40,653 bases of DNA, taken from contig NZ_JAENHM010000078.1 in NCBI RefSeq assembly GCF_016595245.1, positions 1 through 40,653 on the forward strand, read 5' to 3'. Positions 8,360-19,111 of this stretch are shown here, piece after piece. The notes beneath the pieces were generated by a model. The model worked only from the letters and a program-made list of their open reading frames with translations. It did not search any database and was not told the DNA's origin. This DNA comes from Azospirillum endophyticum (GTDB lineage: Bacteria; Pseudomonadota; Alphaproteobacteria; Azospirillales; Azospirillaceae). Within the stretch, counting starts at the first letter, position 1; each line of letters opens with the position of its first letter. The translations under genes and the position numbers were made by a program.

Positions 8360-9301
8360 CTATTGACCGTATTTGCTGGATAGAGTCTCGACCGACAGAA
8401 GGCGCCGCTCCAGCTCCTGGAGTTCGGGGAAGCCCATCAGCGCCCAGATCTCCTCGATGCCGACGAGCAGGTCGGGCCGGTCGACCGGCTCGCCGGTCTC
8501 GATGACGCCGCGCATGGCGGCCAGCGCATTCTTCATGCCATGGATCGCCGCTGCCGGAAGCATGCGTGGCAAGCTGACCCGCCGCACGCCGAGCGCCTTG
8601 AGCCGCGACAGCGGGATCAGCGGTGTTGTCGGCCGCGAGCGGATGCCGAAGCCCATGTTGACTGAGACCGGCACCGGACCCGCTGCCTCGACGATACGGG
8701 CGACCTCCTCCTCGGACCGGATGGCGTCGGGAAAGATCATGTCGGCGCCCGCCCGGACATAGGCGCGCACGCGATCGAGCGTGCTCTCCAGCCCTTCGAT
8801 AGCGAGACCGTCGGTGCGGGCGACAATGGCGAACTCGTCGTTGCGGCGCGCCAGGCAGGCCGCCTCGATCTTCTTCACCATCTCATGCAGTGGGACGACC
8901 ACCTTGCCCGGCATGTGGCCGCAGCGCTTCGGGCTTAGCTGGTCCTCGATGTTCACCGCCGCGACGCCGGCCGCCTCGAACTCGCGTACGGTGTGGAACA
9001 CGTTGACGGGGTTGCCATAGCCGTCGTCCGCATCGGCGGTCAGCGGGATCTGGATGCTCCTGGCGATGTTGCGGCAATGGGCGAGGTTCTCGGCCAAGCC
9101 CATGATGCCGACATCTTCGATCCCGAGAACGGCATTGGCGATGGCAGCCCCGCTGGTGGCGGCGGTGCGGAATCCGGCCGCCTCGACGAGGCGCGCACTA
9201 TATCCGTCGTAAACGCCCGGCGACACGATCAGGTCTCCCGAGCGAAGCAGGTCTCGGAACGCCCGCGGTGCGGGCGTCGCGGTTTTTTGGTCGAGGATCA
9301 C
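8360..9301 (-). CDS. Isocitrate lyase/PEP mutase-family carboxylate lyase
   Basis: A 313-residue TIM-barrel lyase of the methylisocitrate lyase/2,3-dimethylmalate lyase/oxaloacetate decarboxylase group. It has the metal-binding TADADDGYGN (88-97), NIEDQ, the catalytic KRCGH (125-129, with the active cysteine) and ARTDG. The KRCGH form argues for retro-aldol C-C cleavage rather than decarboxylation. GTG is used as start. It is the first gene of the leftward operon that continues through the SDR, importer and HemC paralogue, and a putative GntR operator lies about 77 bases upstream. With the aconitase paralogue at 12296-15010 it could form the end of a pathway that isomerises and then cleaves a tricarboxylate or a substituted malate. 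Confidence 0.88.
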   Translation of the reverse strand: MILDQKTATPAPRAFRDLLRSGDLIVSPGVYDGYSARLVEAAGFRTAATSGAAIANAVLGIEDVGIMGLAENLAHCRNIARSIQIPLTADADDGYGNPVNVFHTVREFEAAGVAAVNIEDQLSPKRCGHMPGKVVVPLHEMVKKIEAACLARRNDEFAIVARTDGLAIEGLESTLDRVRAYVRAGADMIFPDAIRSEEEVARIVEAAGPVPVSVNMGFGIRSRPTTPLIPLSRLKALGVRRVSLPRMLPAAAIHGMKNALAAMRGVIETGEPVDRPDLLVGIEEIWALMGFPELQELERRLLSVETLSSKYGQ

Positions 9302-9377
9302 GATCTCATCTCGCAGAAGCTGGCCGGCGGATCGCCTGGCCGTGAGGTCTGAGGGAAGCTTAGTCGGACCCGATCCG

Positions 9378-9391
9378 TACTGTCAACACTT
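9378..9391. promoter_or_regulatory. Probable GntR operator (site 3), divergent promoter
   Basis: TACTGTCAACACTT matches the shared motif. It lies between the leftward lyase operon and the rightward regulator gene, so it could control both. On the minus strand it contains TTGACA, which could be the -35 box of the lyase operon. Confidence 0.6.
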
Positions 9392-9508
9392 ATGGGGCGA
9401 CCTTTGCAGCCGCCCCCTCCAGGTAGTGGTGGATTTGCATCCGATGCGGTAAAAGAGTGTCAAGCGGCAAGCCCGCAGGCAGTGAAACAAGCGGAAGGGT
9501 GGATGACA

Positions 9509-10201
9509 ATGAGCGTGGCAGCGGAGCGCGATGCTCAACCCCTCGGCGAAAAGCTCTTTCAGCAGATTGTCGACATTATCAATTCGGGCGAAATCGCCCC
9601 TGGTTCCGAACTGAACGAGGCCGCGCTGGCACAGCGCTTCGGCGTCAGTCGTGGCCCGGTCCGCGAAGCTGTCCGGCGCCTTCAGGGTATCGGGCTGATC
9701 TCCCGCGAACCCTACATGCGCGCGCGGGTGATATCGCTGGAGACCCGCGAGGTCATCGAACTTTTCCAGATGCGCGAAGCATTGGAGGGAATGGCCTGCC
9801 GTCTAGCGGCAGAGAACATGAGTTCCGAAGAGGCCGCGCGCCTTCTGGCCGACCTGGAATCCGATCGCAATTCATGGACGACCGGTCAGCCAAGCCGGGC
9901 ATTTGACTTCCACAGCCGGATCGTCGAGGCCTGCGGTAACCGGCGCATCATCGAATCCCTGAACGGCGACCTTCACCAGCTCTTCCGGCTCTACCGACGC
10001 AAGTCCGGCATGGACAGAGCGAGAAAGATCGCAGCCTACCAGGAGCACTGGCAGATCCTGAGAGCAATTATCAATCGGGATCCCGAACTGGCCGAGTCCA
10101 TGATGCGCTCTCACATCGCACGGGCCTCCGCCAATCTGGCGCGGACCGACGACGCCGGGGTGCCGCAGATCAACTGGTCGGGAACGCCCGGCCAGGGCTG
10201 A
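9509..10201 (+). CDS. GntR-family regulator with FCD domain, likely master regulator of cluster A
   Basis: A 230-residue regulator. An N-terminal winged helix (about 12-75) carries ELNEAALAQRFGVSRGPVREAVRRL, split here as the ELNEAALAQRFGVSRG helices followed by the PVREAVRRL recognition region. The C-terminal FCD effector domain (about 80-215) has H135 (DFHSRI), H180 and H202 as likely metal or ligand histidines. FCD regulators usually repress catabolic operons until a carboxylate binds. The ATG at 9509 has GGAAGG about ten bases upstream; ATG 9503 is also possible. It is the only GntR gene near eight copies of a palindromic motif in the surrounding promoters, and one copy is in its own upstream region, which suggests autoregulation. 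Confidence 0.9.
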   Translation: MSVAAERDAQPLGEKLFQQIVDIINSGEIAPGSELNEAALAQRFGVSRGPVREAVRRLQGIGLISREPYMRARVISLETREVIELFQMREALEGMACRLAAENMSSEEAARLLADLESDRNSWTTGQPSRAFDFHSRIVEACGNRRIIESLNGDLHQLFRLYRRKSGMDRARKIAAYQEHWQILRAIINRDPELAESMMRSHIARASANLARTDDAGVPQINWSGTPGQG

Positions 10202-10219
10202 CTCGGAAGGCCGCTCTTG

Positions 10220-10233
10220 AACTGTTGACACTT
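10220..10233. promoter_or_regulatory. Probable GntR operator (site 4)
   Basis: AACTGTTGACACTT matches the consensus closely and includes TTGACA (10225-10230). It lies between the regulator stop and the FMN reductase start, implying that the reductase has its own controlled promoter. Confidence 0.6.
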
Positions 10234-10304
10234 TGCATGCTAATCATGCCACTCCAAACCGGGCACCGTACCCGTGGTGCGTCCGTCACAGAGGGAAGAT
10301 CAGC

Positions 10305-10883
10305 ATGTCGGAACTTTTCATCGTTGGGCTGGGTGGTACGATCCGGCAGGGCTCCTCGTCCGAGAGCGCGGTCCGCGCCACACTGGAAGAAGCCGCGAAG
10401 CTCGGAGCCCGGGTGCGGATGTTCGCCGGCCCGGATCTGGAAATGCCGATGTACGCCCCCGACTCTCCCGAGCGCAACGAGCGGTCGCAGACCCTTGTCG
10501 AAGCCCTGCGCGCCTGCGACGGGGTTATCATCGGCTCGCCGGGCTATCACGGCGGCATGTCGGGCCTGATCAAGAACGCGCTCGACTACACGGAAGACAT
10601 GCGTGCCGACGGCCGTGTCTATCTGGAGGAACGCAGCGTCGGCTGCATCGTCACCGCCGCCGGCTGGCAGGCGGTGGGAACGACGCTGACATCCATGCGC
10701 TCGGTCGTCCATGCCCTGCGCGGCTGGCCGACCCCGTTGGGTGTCGGCATCAACACGATCGCCGTCAAGGCTTTCAATTCCGAAGGACGCTGCATCGACC
10801 CCGCGGTCGCGGGCCAACTCCGCACCCTCGCCCAACAGGTCATCGCCTTCGCACGGGCCGCCAAGCTCGTAGCGGCCGCCTGA
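10305..10883 (+). CDS. NAD(P)H-dependent FMN reductase
   Basis: A 192-residue flavodoxin-fold reductase of the SsuE/ArsH/MsuE type. Evidence is the phosphate-binding loop GLGGTIRQGSSSESA near the N-terminus and GSPGYHGGMSGLIKNALDY in the middle, both typical of the family. It makes reduced FMN in the cytoplasm. The ATG at 10305 follows gaggga. Within cluster A it is the natural partner of the two luciferase-like monooxygenases at 17958-20383, which need free FMNH2. It ends just before a strong hairpin. Confidence 0.88.
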   Translation: MSELFIVGLGGTIRQGSSSESAVRATLEEAAKLGARVRMFAGPDLEMPMYAPDSPERNERSQTLVEALRACDGVIIGSPGYHGGMSGLIKNALDYTEDMRADGRVYLEERSVGCIVTAAGWQAVGTTLTSMRSVVHALRGWPTPLGVGINTIAVKAFNSEGRCIDPAVAGQLRTLAQQVIAFARAAKLVAAA

Positions 10884-10887
10884 TCCT

Positions 10888-10920
10888 GGGTGCGGTCGAT
10901 GGACTTCATCGACCGCACCC
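10888..10920 (+). terminator. Strong terminator-like hairpin after FMN reductase
   Basis: GGGTGCGGTCGATG (10888-10901) pairs perfectly with 10907-10920 across a five-base loop, giving a 14-bp GC-rich stem five bases after the reductase stop. No T tract follows, so it may act as a bidirectional or Rho-assisted stop for this gene and the facing RidA gene. Confidence 0.6.
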
Positions 10921-10976
10921 TCAACGGGGCTGGAGGTTGGAGGTTTGTGCGGCTCCGACCTCGTCGCTGCGGCAGT

Positions 10977-11372
10977 CTACGCCCGGGCCACCGCGACGCA
11001 TTTGATTTCCACCAACAGCCCCGGATGGGCAAGTTCGGACACGCCGATGGCGGTCCAAGCGTAGGTGCCGCGCGGGAAGACTCTGTTCTTAACCTCCCGG
11101 AAGACCGGCATGTGGAGCGCGAGCCCCACATGGTAGGTGGTCATGTCGACCACGTCGTCGAAGGTGCAGCCCGCAGCCTCCAGGACGACGCGGAGATTCT
11201 CCCAGGCGGCTGCGAATTGCTCGGCCGGATCCGGAATGACCTCGAGCTCCCGGGTGCGGCCGACCTGACCGACCACGTAGACGGTGCGCCCGACCTTCAC
11301 GGCCGGCGCGTAGCCGGCCCGCTCGACGATGCCCCGCATGGATTCGGGGACGATAATTTCACGGTCGCTCAT
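10977..11372 (-). CDS. RidA/YjgF/Rid-family deaminase
   Basis: A 131-residue Rid-family protein at the usual length of about 130. Members hydrolyse enamines or imines to ketones plus ammonia, or remove reactive aminoacrylate. The family shape is visible: VGQVGRTRELEVIPDP after the first strands, AWENLRVVLEAAGCTFDDVV in the centre, and HPGLLVEIKCVAV at the end; IKC replaces the common IEA/IEV. AGGAG precedes the ATG. It is the last gene of the leftward amidase operon, after the cysteine hydrolase, an arrangement of functions that recalls RutB-RutC. Which Rid subgroup it belongs to is not clear. Confidence 0.87.
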   Translation of the reverse strand: MSDREIIVPESMRGIVERAGYAPAVKVGRTVYVVGQVGRTRELEVIPDPAEQFAAAWENLRVVLEAAGCTFDDVVDMTTYHVGLALHMPVFREVKNRVFPRGTYAWTAIGVSELAHPGLLVEIKCVAVARA

Positions 11373-11447
11373 GCTTGCTCCTAGGCAACTTTCTCCAGAT
11401 CGGGCTACAGGCCCGGCCTGGAGAAACCTGCGGACACTATGGTTTTG

Positions 11448-11494
11448 CAGGTTTTCCGAGCCCGCCCATGTGTGGGCGGAGTTCGGAAAACCTG
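11448..11494. repeat. Long nested inverted repeat between RidA and cysteine hydrolase
   Basis: Twelve bases (11448-11459) pair perfectly with 11483-11494, and inside them CCGCCCA (11462-11468) pairs with TGGGCGG (11473-11479) across a four-base loop. The result is a nearly continuous 19-bp stem. It may be an internal attenuator, a processing signal or a REP-like element within the operon. Confidence 0.7.
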
Positions 11495-11520
11495 CTTAGG
11501 CGTTGCGGTGCGCCGGCGTT

Positions 11521-12252
11521 TCACGACGCGGCCGGCGTCGGAAGGTCGGTGCGGACGGGAAGACCGGCCAGATAGGCTTCAACCTCGGAGCGCGGAATGA
11601 CATCCGCGTATTTGCAGTTGAGGTCGAACAGGTTGATCGCGTGGCTGGCCTGGAAACGGTCGAAGGCGGTCTCCTCCGGAATGACGACCTTGAAATTGAA
11701 GGAATAGGCGTCGACTGCCGTCGCCCGCAGGCACCCGGACGTGGTGCAACCGGTCAGGATCAAGGTGTCGATATCGAAGAAGTTGAGGTGGCTCATGAAG
11801 ATCGTCCCGAAGAAGCAGGACGGCTTGCGCTTTCCGATGCGGATGTCCTGCTCACGCGGGGCGAGCGGCTCGACGGTCTGCGTCGCATGGGTTCCCTCCA
11901 GCACGGTACGCTCGCTGCCCCGGTGGTTCTTGCCCACCTGCACGCCGCTGTCGATCAGGTCCGGACGGCGCGCACTCTCCGTGTAGAACACCGGGATGTT
12001 CTTTTCCCGGGCCAGGTGGAGGAGCGGTACGATATGTTCGACCGCGGCCCAGGCCTCTGCGCCGCAATGGGTGCGGTATTGCTTGAGCCCTTCCAGAATG
12101 TCCTCGGGCTTGTCGCCGCAGAAATTATATTGCACGTCGATGATGAAGAGCGCCGGACGGGTGCCGAAGCCGCCGCGCTTCCCATAGCCGGCCTGTGCAT
12201 AGACCTGGTTGTCGCGTTCGGTCAGAAAGTCGTCCCAGATACGCTTGCTCAC
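11521..12252 (-). CDS. Isochorismatase-fold cysteine hydrolase (amidohydrolase)
   Basis: A 243-residue enzyme of the cysteine hydrolase family that includes N-carbamoylsarcosine amidase, maleamate amidohydrolase (NicF) and RutB. The triad can be placed: D39 in ALFIIDVQ, K143 in KRKPSCFFGT and C174 in GCTTSGCLRAT; the GCxTSGC form is typical of amidases, not true isochorismatases. It presumably hydrolyses an open-chain amide or ureido intermediate to acid plus ammonia or carbamate. GTG start with AAGGAG upstream. It follows the aconitase paralogue after 43 bases and precedes RidA. Confidence 0.88.
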   Translation of the reverse strand: MSKRIWDDFLTERDNQVYAQAGYGKRGGFGTRPALFIIDVQYNFCGDKPEDILEGLKQYRTHCGAEAWAAVEHIVPLLHLAREKNIPVFYTESARRPDLIDSGVQVGKNHRGSERTVLEGTHATQTVEPLAPREQDIRIGKRKPSCFFGTIFMSHLNFFDIDTLILTGCTTSGCLRATAVDAYSFNFKVVIPEETAFDRFQASHAINLFDLNCKYADVIPRSEVEAYLAGLPVRTDLPTPAAS

Positions 12253-12295
12253 GTCGTTGCTCCTTGAGAATGGCAGGTTTGCCCGAAATCGAAAT

Positions 12296-15006
<2,711 letters not shown>

Positions 15007-15010
<4 letters not shown>

Positions 15011-16437
15011 GATTGCACCCCCGCCGCAGCGGGGAGCGTAGGCAGACGCCAGCCGGTCAGCGCCTCGACCGTCGCCCCCGCCCGCAGAACGGTCGCCTCC
15101 TCGAAATAGCGTCCGACGAACTGAACCGAAAGGGGCAGGCCCGAAGCGCCCAGGCCGACCGGGACACTCAGTGCCGGATGGCCGCTCAGGCTGAACGGAT
15201 AGGCCTGGATGACCGACGGGGCACTGAACGGATCCGGCATCGCATCGAGCCGCGGTGCCGCGGCGAGGTTGCAGACGGTCAGCAGCAGGTCGAACCGGGT
15301 CAGCGCCCCGTCGACCGCGGCGGCCAGTTCGCGCCGCAGCCGTTGGGCCTGGATGTAGTCGGCGGCGGTAATGGTCGCACCGAGCGTGATGCGCTGCATG
15401 GCGAGCGCGCTGTAATCCTGGGGGCGGGATTTCAGGTCCTGTTCATGCACGGCATAGGCCTCGGCCGTGAGGAGGACCCGGCCGCAGGTGCTGAACAGCG
15501 GGTAGTCGGGCAACGTGACGTCCTCCACGGTGGCGCGGGCCTCCCGCATCATCGCCTCGACCCGTCCGATCGCGGCGATGACCTCCTGTGTGACGCCTTG
15601 GGCGGTCGCGAAGAATGCCCGCGGCACGCCGATGCGCAGTCCTGCAACGCCGTCGCGCAGCGACCGGCGAAAGTCCGGCACCGGGACGTCCGCACTCGAC
15701 GGATCGAGCGGGTCATGACCCGCCAGAGCCTGCAGCACGATCGCCGCATCCTCGACCGAGGCGGCCAGCGCGCCGCAATGATCCATTGAATAGGCCAAGG
15801 GAAACGCGCCGCGCCGGCTGACCCGGCCGAATGTCGGCTTCAGGCCGGCAAGGCCGCACAGGGCGGCCGGGCCGCGGATCGACCCTCCCGTATCGGTGCC
15901 CAGCGCGAAGCGGACCATCCCGGCGGCCACGGCCACCGCGGAGCCTGACGACGATCCCCCGGTCATGTGCGCCGCGTTCCAAGGGTTCAGCGGGGCCGGA
16001 AATGGCAGATCCTCGGTCGGCCCGCCGAAGGCGAATTCGTCGGTGGCCAGCTTGCCCAGCAGGATCGCACCGGCCAGCCCGAGCCGCTCCACGACGGCCG
16101 AGTCCGCTTCGGCGCGATGGTCCAGCCGAAGCCTGCTGTGGCAGGTGGTGGGCAGCCCCGCCACATCGTAAACATCCTTCACCGCGTAGGGGATGCCATG
16201 AAGAGGCCCGCGGTCCCGACCGGCTTCCAACTCGGCATCGGCTTGCCGGGCGGCGCGCAGCGCGGCATCACCAGACAGATGGATGAACGCATGCAGGGAT
16301 CCGTCGATGTGCTCGATGCGCTCCAGCGCCGCCTGCGTCAGCGCGACGGCCGTGACCTCCCCGGTACGAAGGCGACGCCCGGCCTCGGCGATGTCCAAGG
16401 CATGGAGGCCGGGTACCGGCACGCCGGCCTCGCTCAT
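15007..16437 (-). CDS. Amidase-signature hydrolase, AtzE/GatA-like
   Basis: A 476-residue amidase-signature enzyme with the full Ser-cisSer-Lys triad: K87 in AVKD, a serine in GGSSSGS (about 163) and the nucleophile S186 in TDTGGSIRG. It releases ammonia from an amide in the cytoplasm. Its start overlaps the stop of the small AtzG-like gene and its stop overlaps the aconitase start, so the three are translationally coupled. The pairing with a roughly 70-residue partner resembles AtzE-AtzG (1-carboxybiuret hydrolase) more than transamidosome GatCAB. In context the substrate may be an amide of a dicarboxylic or tricarboxylic acid. Confidence 0.9.
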
Positions 16438-16655
16438 GGCTCACCCCGACGTCGCACCCGATAGACCGCAGCGGGTTCGGCAGCGGCGTCCCTCGGTTGG
16501 CGCAAGAGCGCCATGCGCCGCTTCAGATCCTCATAGCCGGCGACCAGCGCCGGCCGTCGATCGGGGGGAACCGTGATGCCGGCGCGGGCCATGGCGTGGT
16601 CGAACTCGGCGCCAGCCCCGTCTTGGTCAAAGGCCGGCGAAGACCAATCTGACAT
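16434..16655 (-). CDS. AtzG-like small amidase subunit (DUF4089-like)
   Basis: A 73-residue protein. The pattern of a helix followed by AGITVPPDRRPALVAGYEDLKRR, with the core PPDRRPALVAGYEDL, then LLRQPRDAAAEPAAVYRV, matches the AtzG-like small subunits that stabilise AtzE-type amidases. ATG at 16655 has GAGGTG six bases upstream; a TTG at 16658 directly precedes it. It is the first gene of the amidase-aconitase-cysteine hydrolase-RidA operon, only 28 bases from a putative GntR operator. Identification is from pattern memory and genetic position. Confidence 0.72.
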   Translation of the reverse strand: MSDWSSPAFDQDGAGAEFDHAMARAGITVPPDRRPALVAGYEDLKRRMALLRQPRDAAAEPAAVYRVRRRGEP

Positions 16656-16682
16656 CAATCACCTCAAGGGAAGAACTAGGCA

Positions 16683-16696
16683 TAGTGTTTACAGTT
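16683..16696. promoter_or_regulatory. Probable GntR operator (site 5)
   Basis: TAGTGTTTACAGTT matches the motif with a T at the seventh position. It sits 28 bases upstream of the AtzG-like start, where bound protein would block transcription of the leftward amidase operon. Confidence 0.5.
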
Positions 16697-16779
16697 TGGC
16701 CGCAGGCACCCTCGACCCTTGCCGATATCCTGCGCTTCCACGCTGCAAACGTCAAGCATGAGGGAGGTGAGCGGCGGAA

Positions 16780-16793
16780 TAGTGTTGACACAT
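16780..16793. promoter_or_regulatory. Probable GntR operator (site 6)
   Basis: TAGTGTTGACACAT contains the palindromic core GTGTTGACAC and a consensus -35 box TTGACA (16785-16790) reading toward the binding-protein operon at 16897. It is paired with site 5 in the same divergent gap. Confidence 0.6.
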
Positions 16794-16896
16794 TGGCGAG
16801 GCTTGCGCATGGTGATCCTCGCCTCCCCTGGCAGGATCCGGCAGTCGGCCGTATCCACCGGCAGGATGGAAGTGCGATCGAACATGGAGGATCAGC

Positions 16897-17955
16897 GTGA
16901 GCTCGTTGCCCAGGGGTGAAGTGTTGGCCTCGACGACACGACGTAACGTTCTGGTCGGCGCCGCATCGGCCGCCGCTTACGCTGTCCTGGGCAAGCCCGC
17001 CCTCGCCCAGGAGCGCCCGACTGTCACCGTCACCACCTACGGCGGCATCTTCGAGAAGACGATCCGCGAGCGCGTGATCCCTGACTTCGAGGCCAAGCAC
17101 CCGTTCAAGGTCAACCTCGTCGTTAGCGACGACGGCGACGTCCTGGCCAAGCTCGTGGTCGCCCGCGGCCGGCCCCCCTTCGATGCCGTCATGATCGACC
17201 ACGAGACGGCGATCATGATGAACGAGGCGGACCTGCTGGCCCCCGACCAGTCGGCCAAGCTTCCGCGTGTCGCGGAAGCCTACAAGAGCATGGTGCCACC
17301 GGCCTGCGCCGTCTACGGCATGACGATCTACAAGTTCGATCTCGTCTACCGGACGACCGCCTTCCAGACTCCGCCGACGTCCTGGAACGATCTCTGGCGA
17401 CCGAACCTCACGATCGGGGTGCCCTATGTCGGCCAGCCCTATGGCATGACCTTCCTTTACCTCGCGGCCTTGTTGAACGGCGGCAGCGCGTCCAATCTGG
17501 ATCCGGGCTTCGCGGCGATCAAGCGGCTGTCCCGATTCAAGATCTACAGCAATGTCGGCCAGGGCCTCACCCTCTTCCAGCAGGGTGAGATCGACGCCGC
17601 GTTCTACTATGCCCATCGCGGCCAGCAGATGATCGCGATGGGCCTGCCGGTCGCCCGCGCACAGCCGCGGGAAGGCGTCTATGCTCAACGCACCGGCGTC
17701 CAGATCGCCAAGGGCGCCCGCAACATGGCCGGCGCCCTTGCCTGGGTCGATTTCTGCCTGTCGCCAAGCGTGCAGGGGCCTCTGGCCGAGCAGTTCTACA
17801 GCCCGGCCAACAAGACGGTGCCGATCCCGGCCGACAAGGCGCAGTATTTCGTCACGGGCGACGAGGCCGTGGCCCAGCTCATCGATCCGCCCTGGACGGA
17901 GCTTCTCCCCCAACGCGATGCCCTGATCGAACAGTGGCGCAAGGAGATCGGCTGA
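16897..17955 (+). CDS. ABC importer substrate-binding protein, PotD-type
   Basis: A 352-residue extracellular solute-binding protein of the spermidine/putrescine (type 2 periplasmic binding) family. A twin-arginine-like signal, TTRRNVLVGAASAAAYAVLG, ends at about LAQ|E, so it is probably exported by Tat or Sec to the periplasm. Mature features include VTVTTYGGIFEK and, later, WVDFCLSPSVQGPLAE. GTG start with GGAGG six bases upstream. It is the first gene of the rightward monooxygenase operon and is separated from its likely permease and ATPase genes (4749-7523) by several kilobases. Sharing the operator motif would keep their expression matched. Confidence 0.88.
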   Translation: MSSLPRGEVLASTTRRNVLVGAASAAAYAVLGKPALAQERPTVTVTTYGGIFEKTIRERVIPDFEAKHPFKVNLVVSDDGDVLAKLVVARGRPPFDAVMIDHETAIMMNEADLLAPDQSAKLPRVAEAYKSMVPPACAVYGMTIYKFDLVYRTTAFQTPPTSWNDLWRPNLTIGVPYVGQPYGMTFLYLAALLNGGSASNLDPGFAAIKRLSRFKIYSNVGQGLTLFQQGEIDAAFYYAHRGQQMIAMGLPVARAQPREGVYAQRTGVQIAKGARNMAGALAWVDFCLSPSVQGPLAEQFYSPANKTVPIPADKAQYFVTGDEAVAQLIDPPWTELLPQRDALIEQWRKEIG

Positions 17956-17957
17956 TC

Positions 17958-18989
17958 ATGCAACTCGGATTTTGGACGCCGCTACCGCACATCGTTCAGG
18001 CTGAACCGGCGATCGAAAAAGCCGTGAGCGATGCGGCACGCTCCGGCATCGTGCAGCCAGACCGTTTTCTGGAATTCGCCATCGAGGCCGTCACGCGCGC
18101 CGAACGCTGCGGCTTCGAGGTGACGCTCGTCGCGGAGCGCTGGCTTGGACCGGATCACGCCTCCTGGATCCTAGCGACCGCGCTCGCGTGCGCAACCAGG
18201 ACGATGGAGATCATGGTGGCGGTGCATCCCGGCATCATCACTCCCCAGGTCGTCGCCAAGATGGGCGCCACGCTCGACCGCATCAGCGGTGGCCGCTTCA
18301 GCACGAACATCGTCAACGGCTGGTGGCCGGAGGAGATGAACGTCTTCGGCAACGGCGCCTGGCTTCCCAGCGGCGAGGAGCGGTACCGCCGCATGGACGA
18401 GTTCGTGCGGGCCATCCGCAGCCTGTGGACGGAAAGCGAGCCGCGCCTCGACGGCCGGTTCTTCCAACTGGACGGCACGGCGCTTCCGCTGCGCCCGGTA
18501 CAGTCGCCCTGCCCGCCGATCTACGCGGCCAGCCGCTCCGACGAGGGCAAGGACACGATCGCGCGTTCCTGCGACTGCTGGTTCGCCGAATACGACACCG
18601 ATTTCCGCCTCTACGAGGCCAACCTCGACAAGATCCGCGCGGACATCGCGGACATGCGCGAGCGGGCCGCCCGGCACGGGCGCACGTTGCGTTTCGGATT
18701 GAGCGCCCATGTGATCACCGCAGCCGACAGCGCCGATGCGGTCCGCCAAGCCGAGGAACTGGAAGAGTATGGCCGGCGTGACCGCGTCGCGCTGACCGCT
18801 GCGAAGTCGCTCGGAGCCGGGCTGATGGGAACGCCCGAGACGGTCGCGTCCCGGATTGACACCTATGCCGAGATCGGAATCGATCTCGTCATGCTGCGCT
18901 TCCATCCCACGCTCGACGGGTTGGAGTCCTTTGCGACGAACGTGATGCCTCTGGTCACGTCGCTCAACCGGGCGAAGGCCGGCGCCTGA
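17958..18989 (+). CDS. Luciferase-like flavin-dependent monooxygenase, SsuD/RutA-like
   Basis: A 343-residue LLM-class enzyme that uses FMNH2 and oxygen. It has the family TIM-barrel landmarks: FAIEAVTRAERCGFEVTLVAE early, ATALACATRTMEIMVAVHPG with the core AVHPGIITP, and DRISGGRFSTNIVNGWWPEE, where SGGRFSTNIVNGW is typical of the SsuD/RutA/DszA branch. The ATG comes two bases after the binding-protein stop, with AAGGAG upstream, so expression is coupled. In this branch the enzyme cleaves a C-S or C-N bond or inserts oxygen into a ring amide. Given the amidases nearby, ring C-N cleavage as in RutA is the better guess. Confidence 0.88.
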   Translation: MQLGFWTPLPHIVQAEPAIEKAVSDAARSGIVQPDRFLEFAIEAVTRAERCGFEVTLVAERWLGPDHASWILATALACATRTMEIMVAVHPGIITPQVVAKMGATLDRISGGRFSTNIVNGWWPEEMNVFGNGAWLPSGEERYRRMDEFVRAIRSLWTESEPRLDGRFFQLDGTALPLRPVQSPCPPIYAASRSDEGKDTIARSCDCWFAEYDTDFRLYEANLDKIRADIADMRERAARHGRTLRFGLSAHVITAADSADAVRQAEELEEYGRRDRVALTAAKSLGAGLMGTPETVASRIDTYAEIGIDLVMLRFHPTLDGLESFATNVMPLVTSLNRAKAGA

Positions 18990-19111
18990 CCGGTTCTCCC
19001 TGACCGGATCTCTTGGAACGGGCCGCCGCACCCTGCGCCGGCCGATGATCGAAGGAAGGACCGGCCCGCCGCCACAGTGCCACGCGGCCGTCCAAATCTC
19101 GGAGCCAACAT

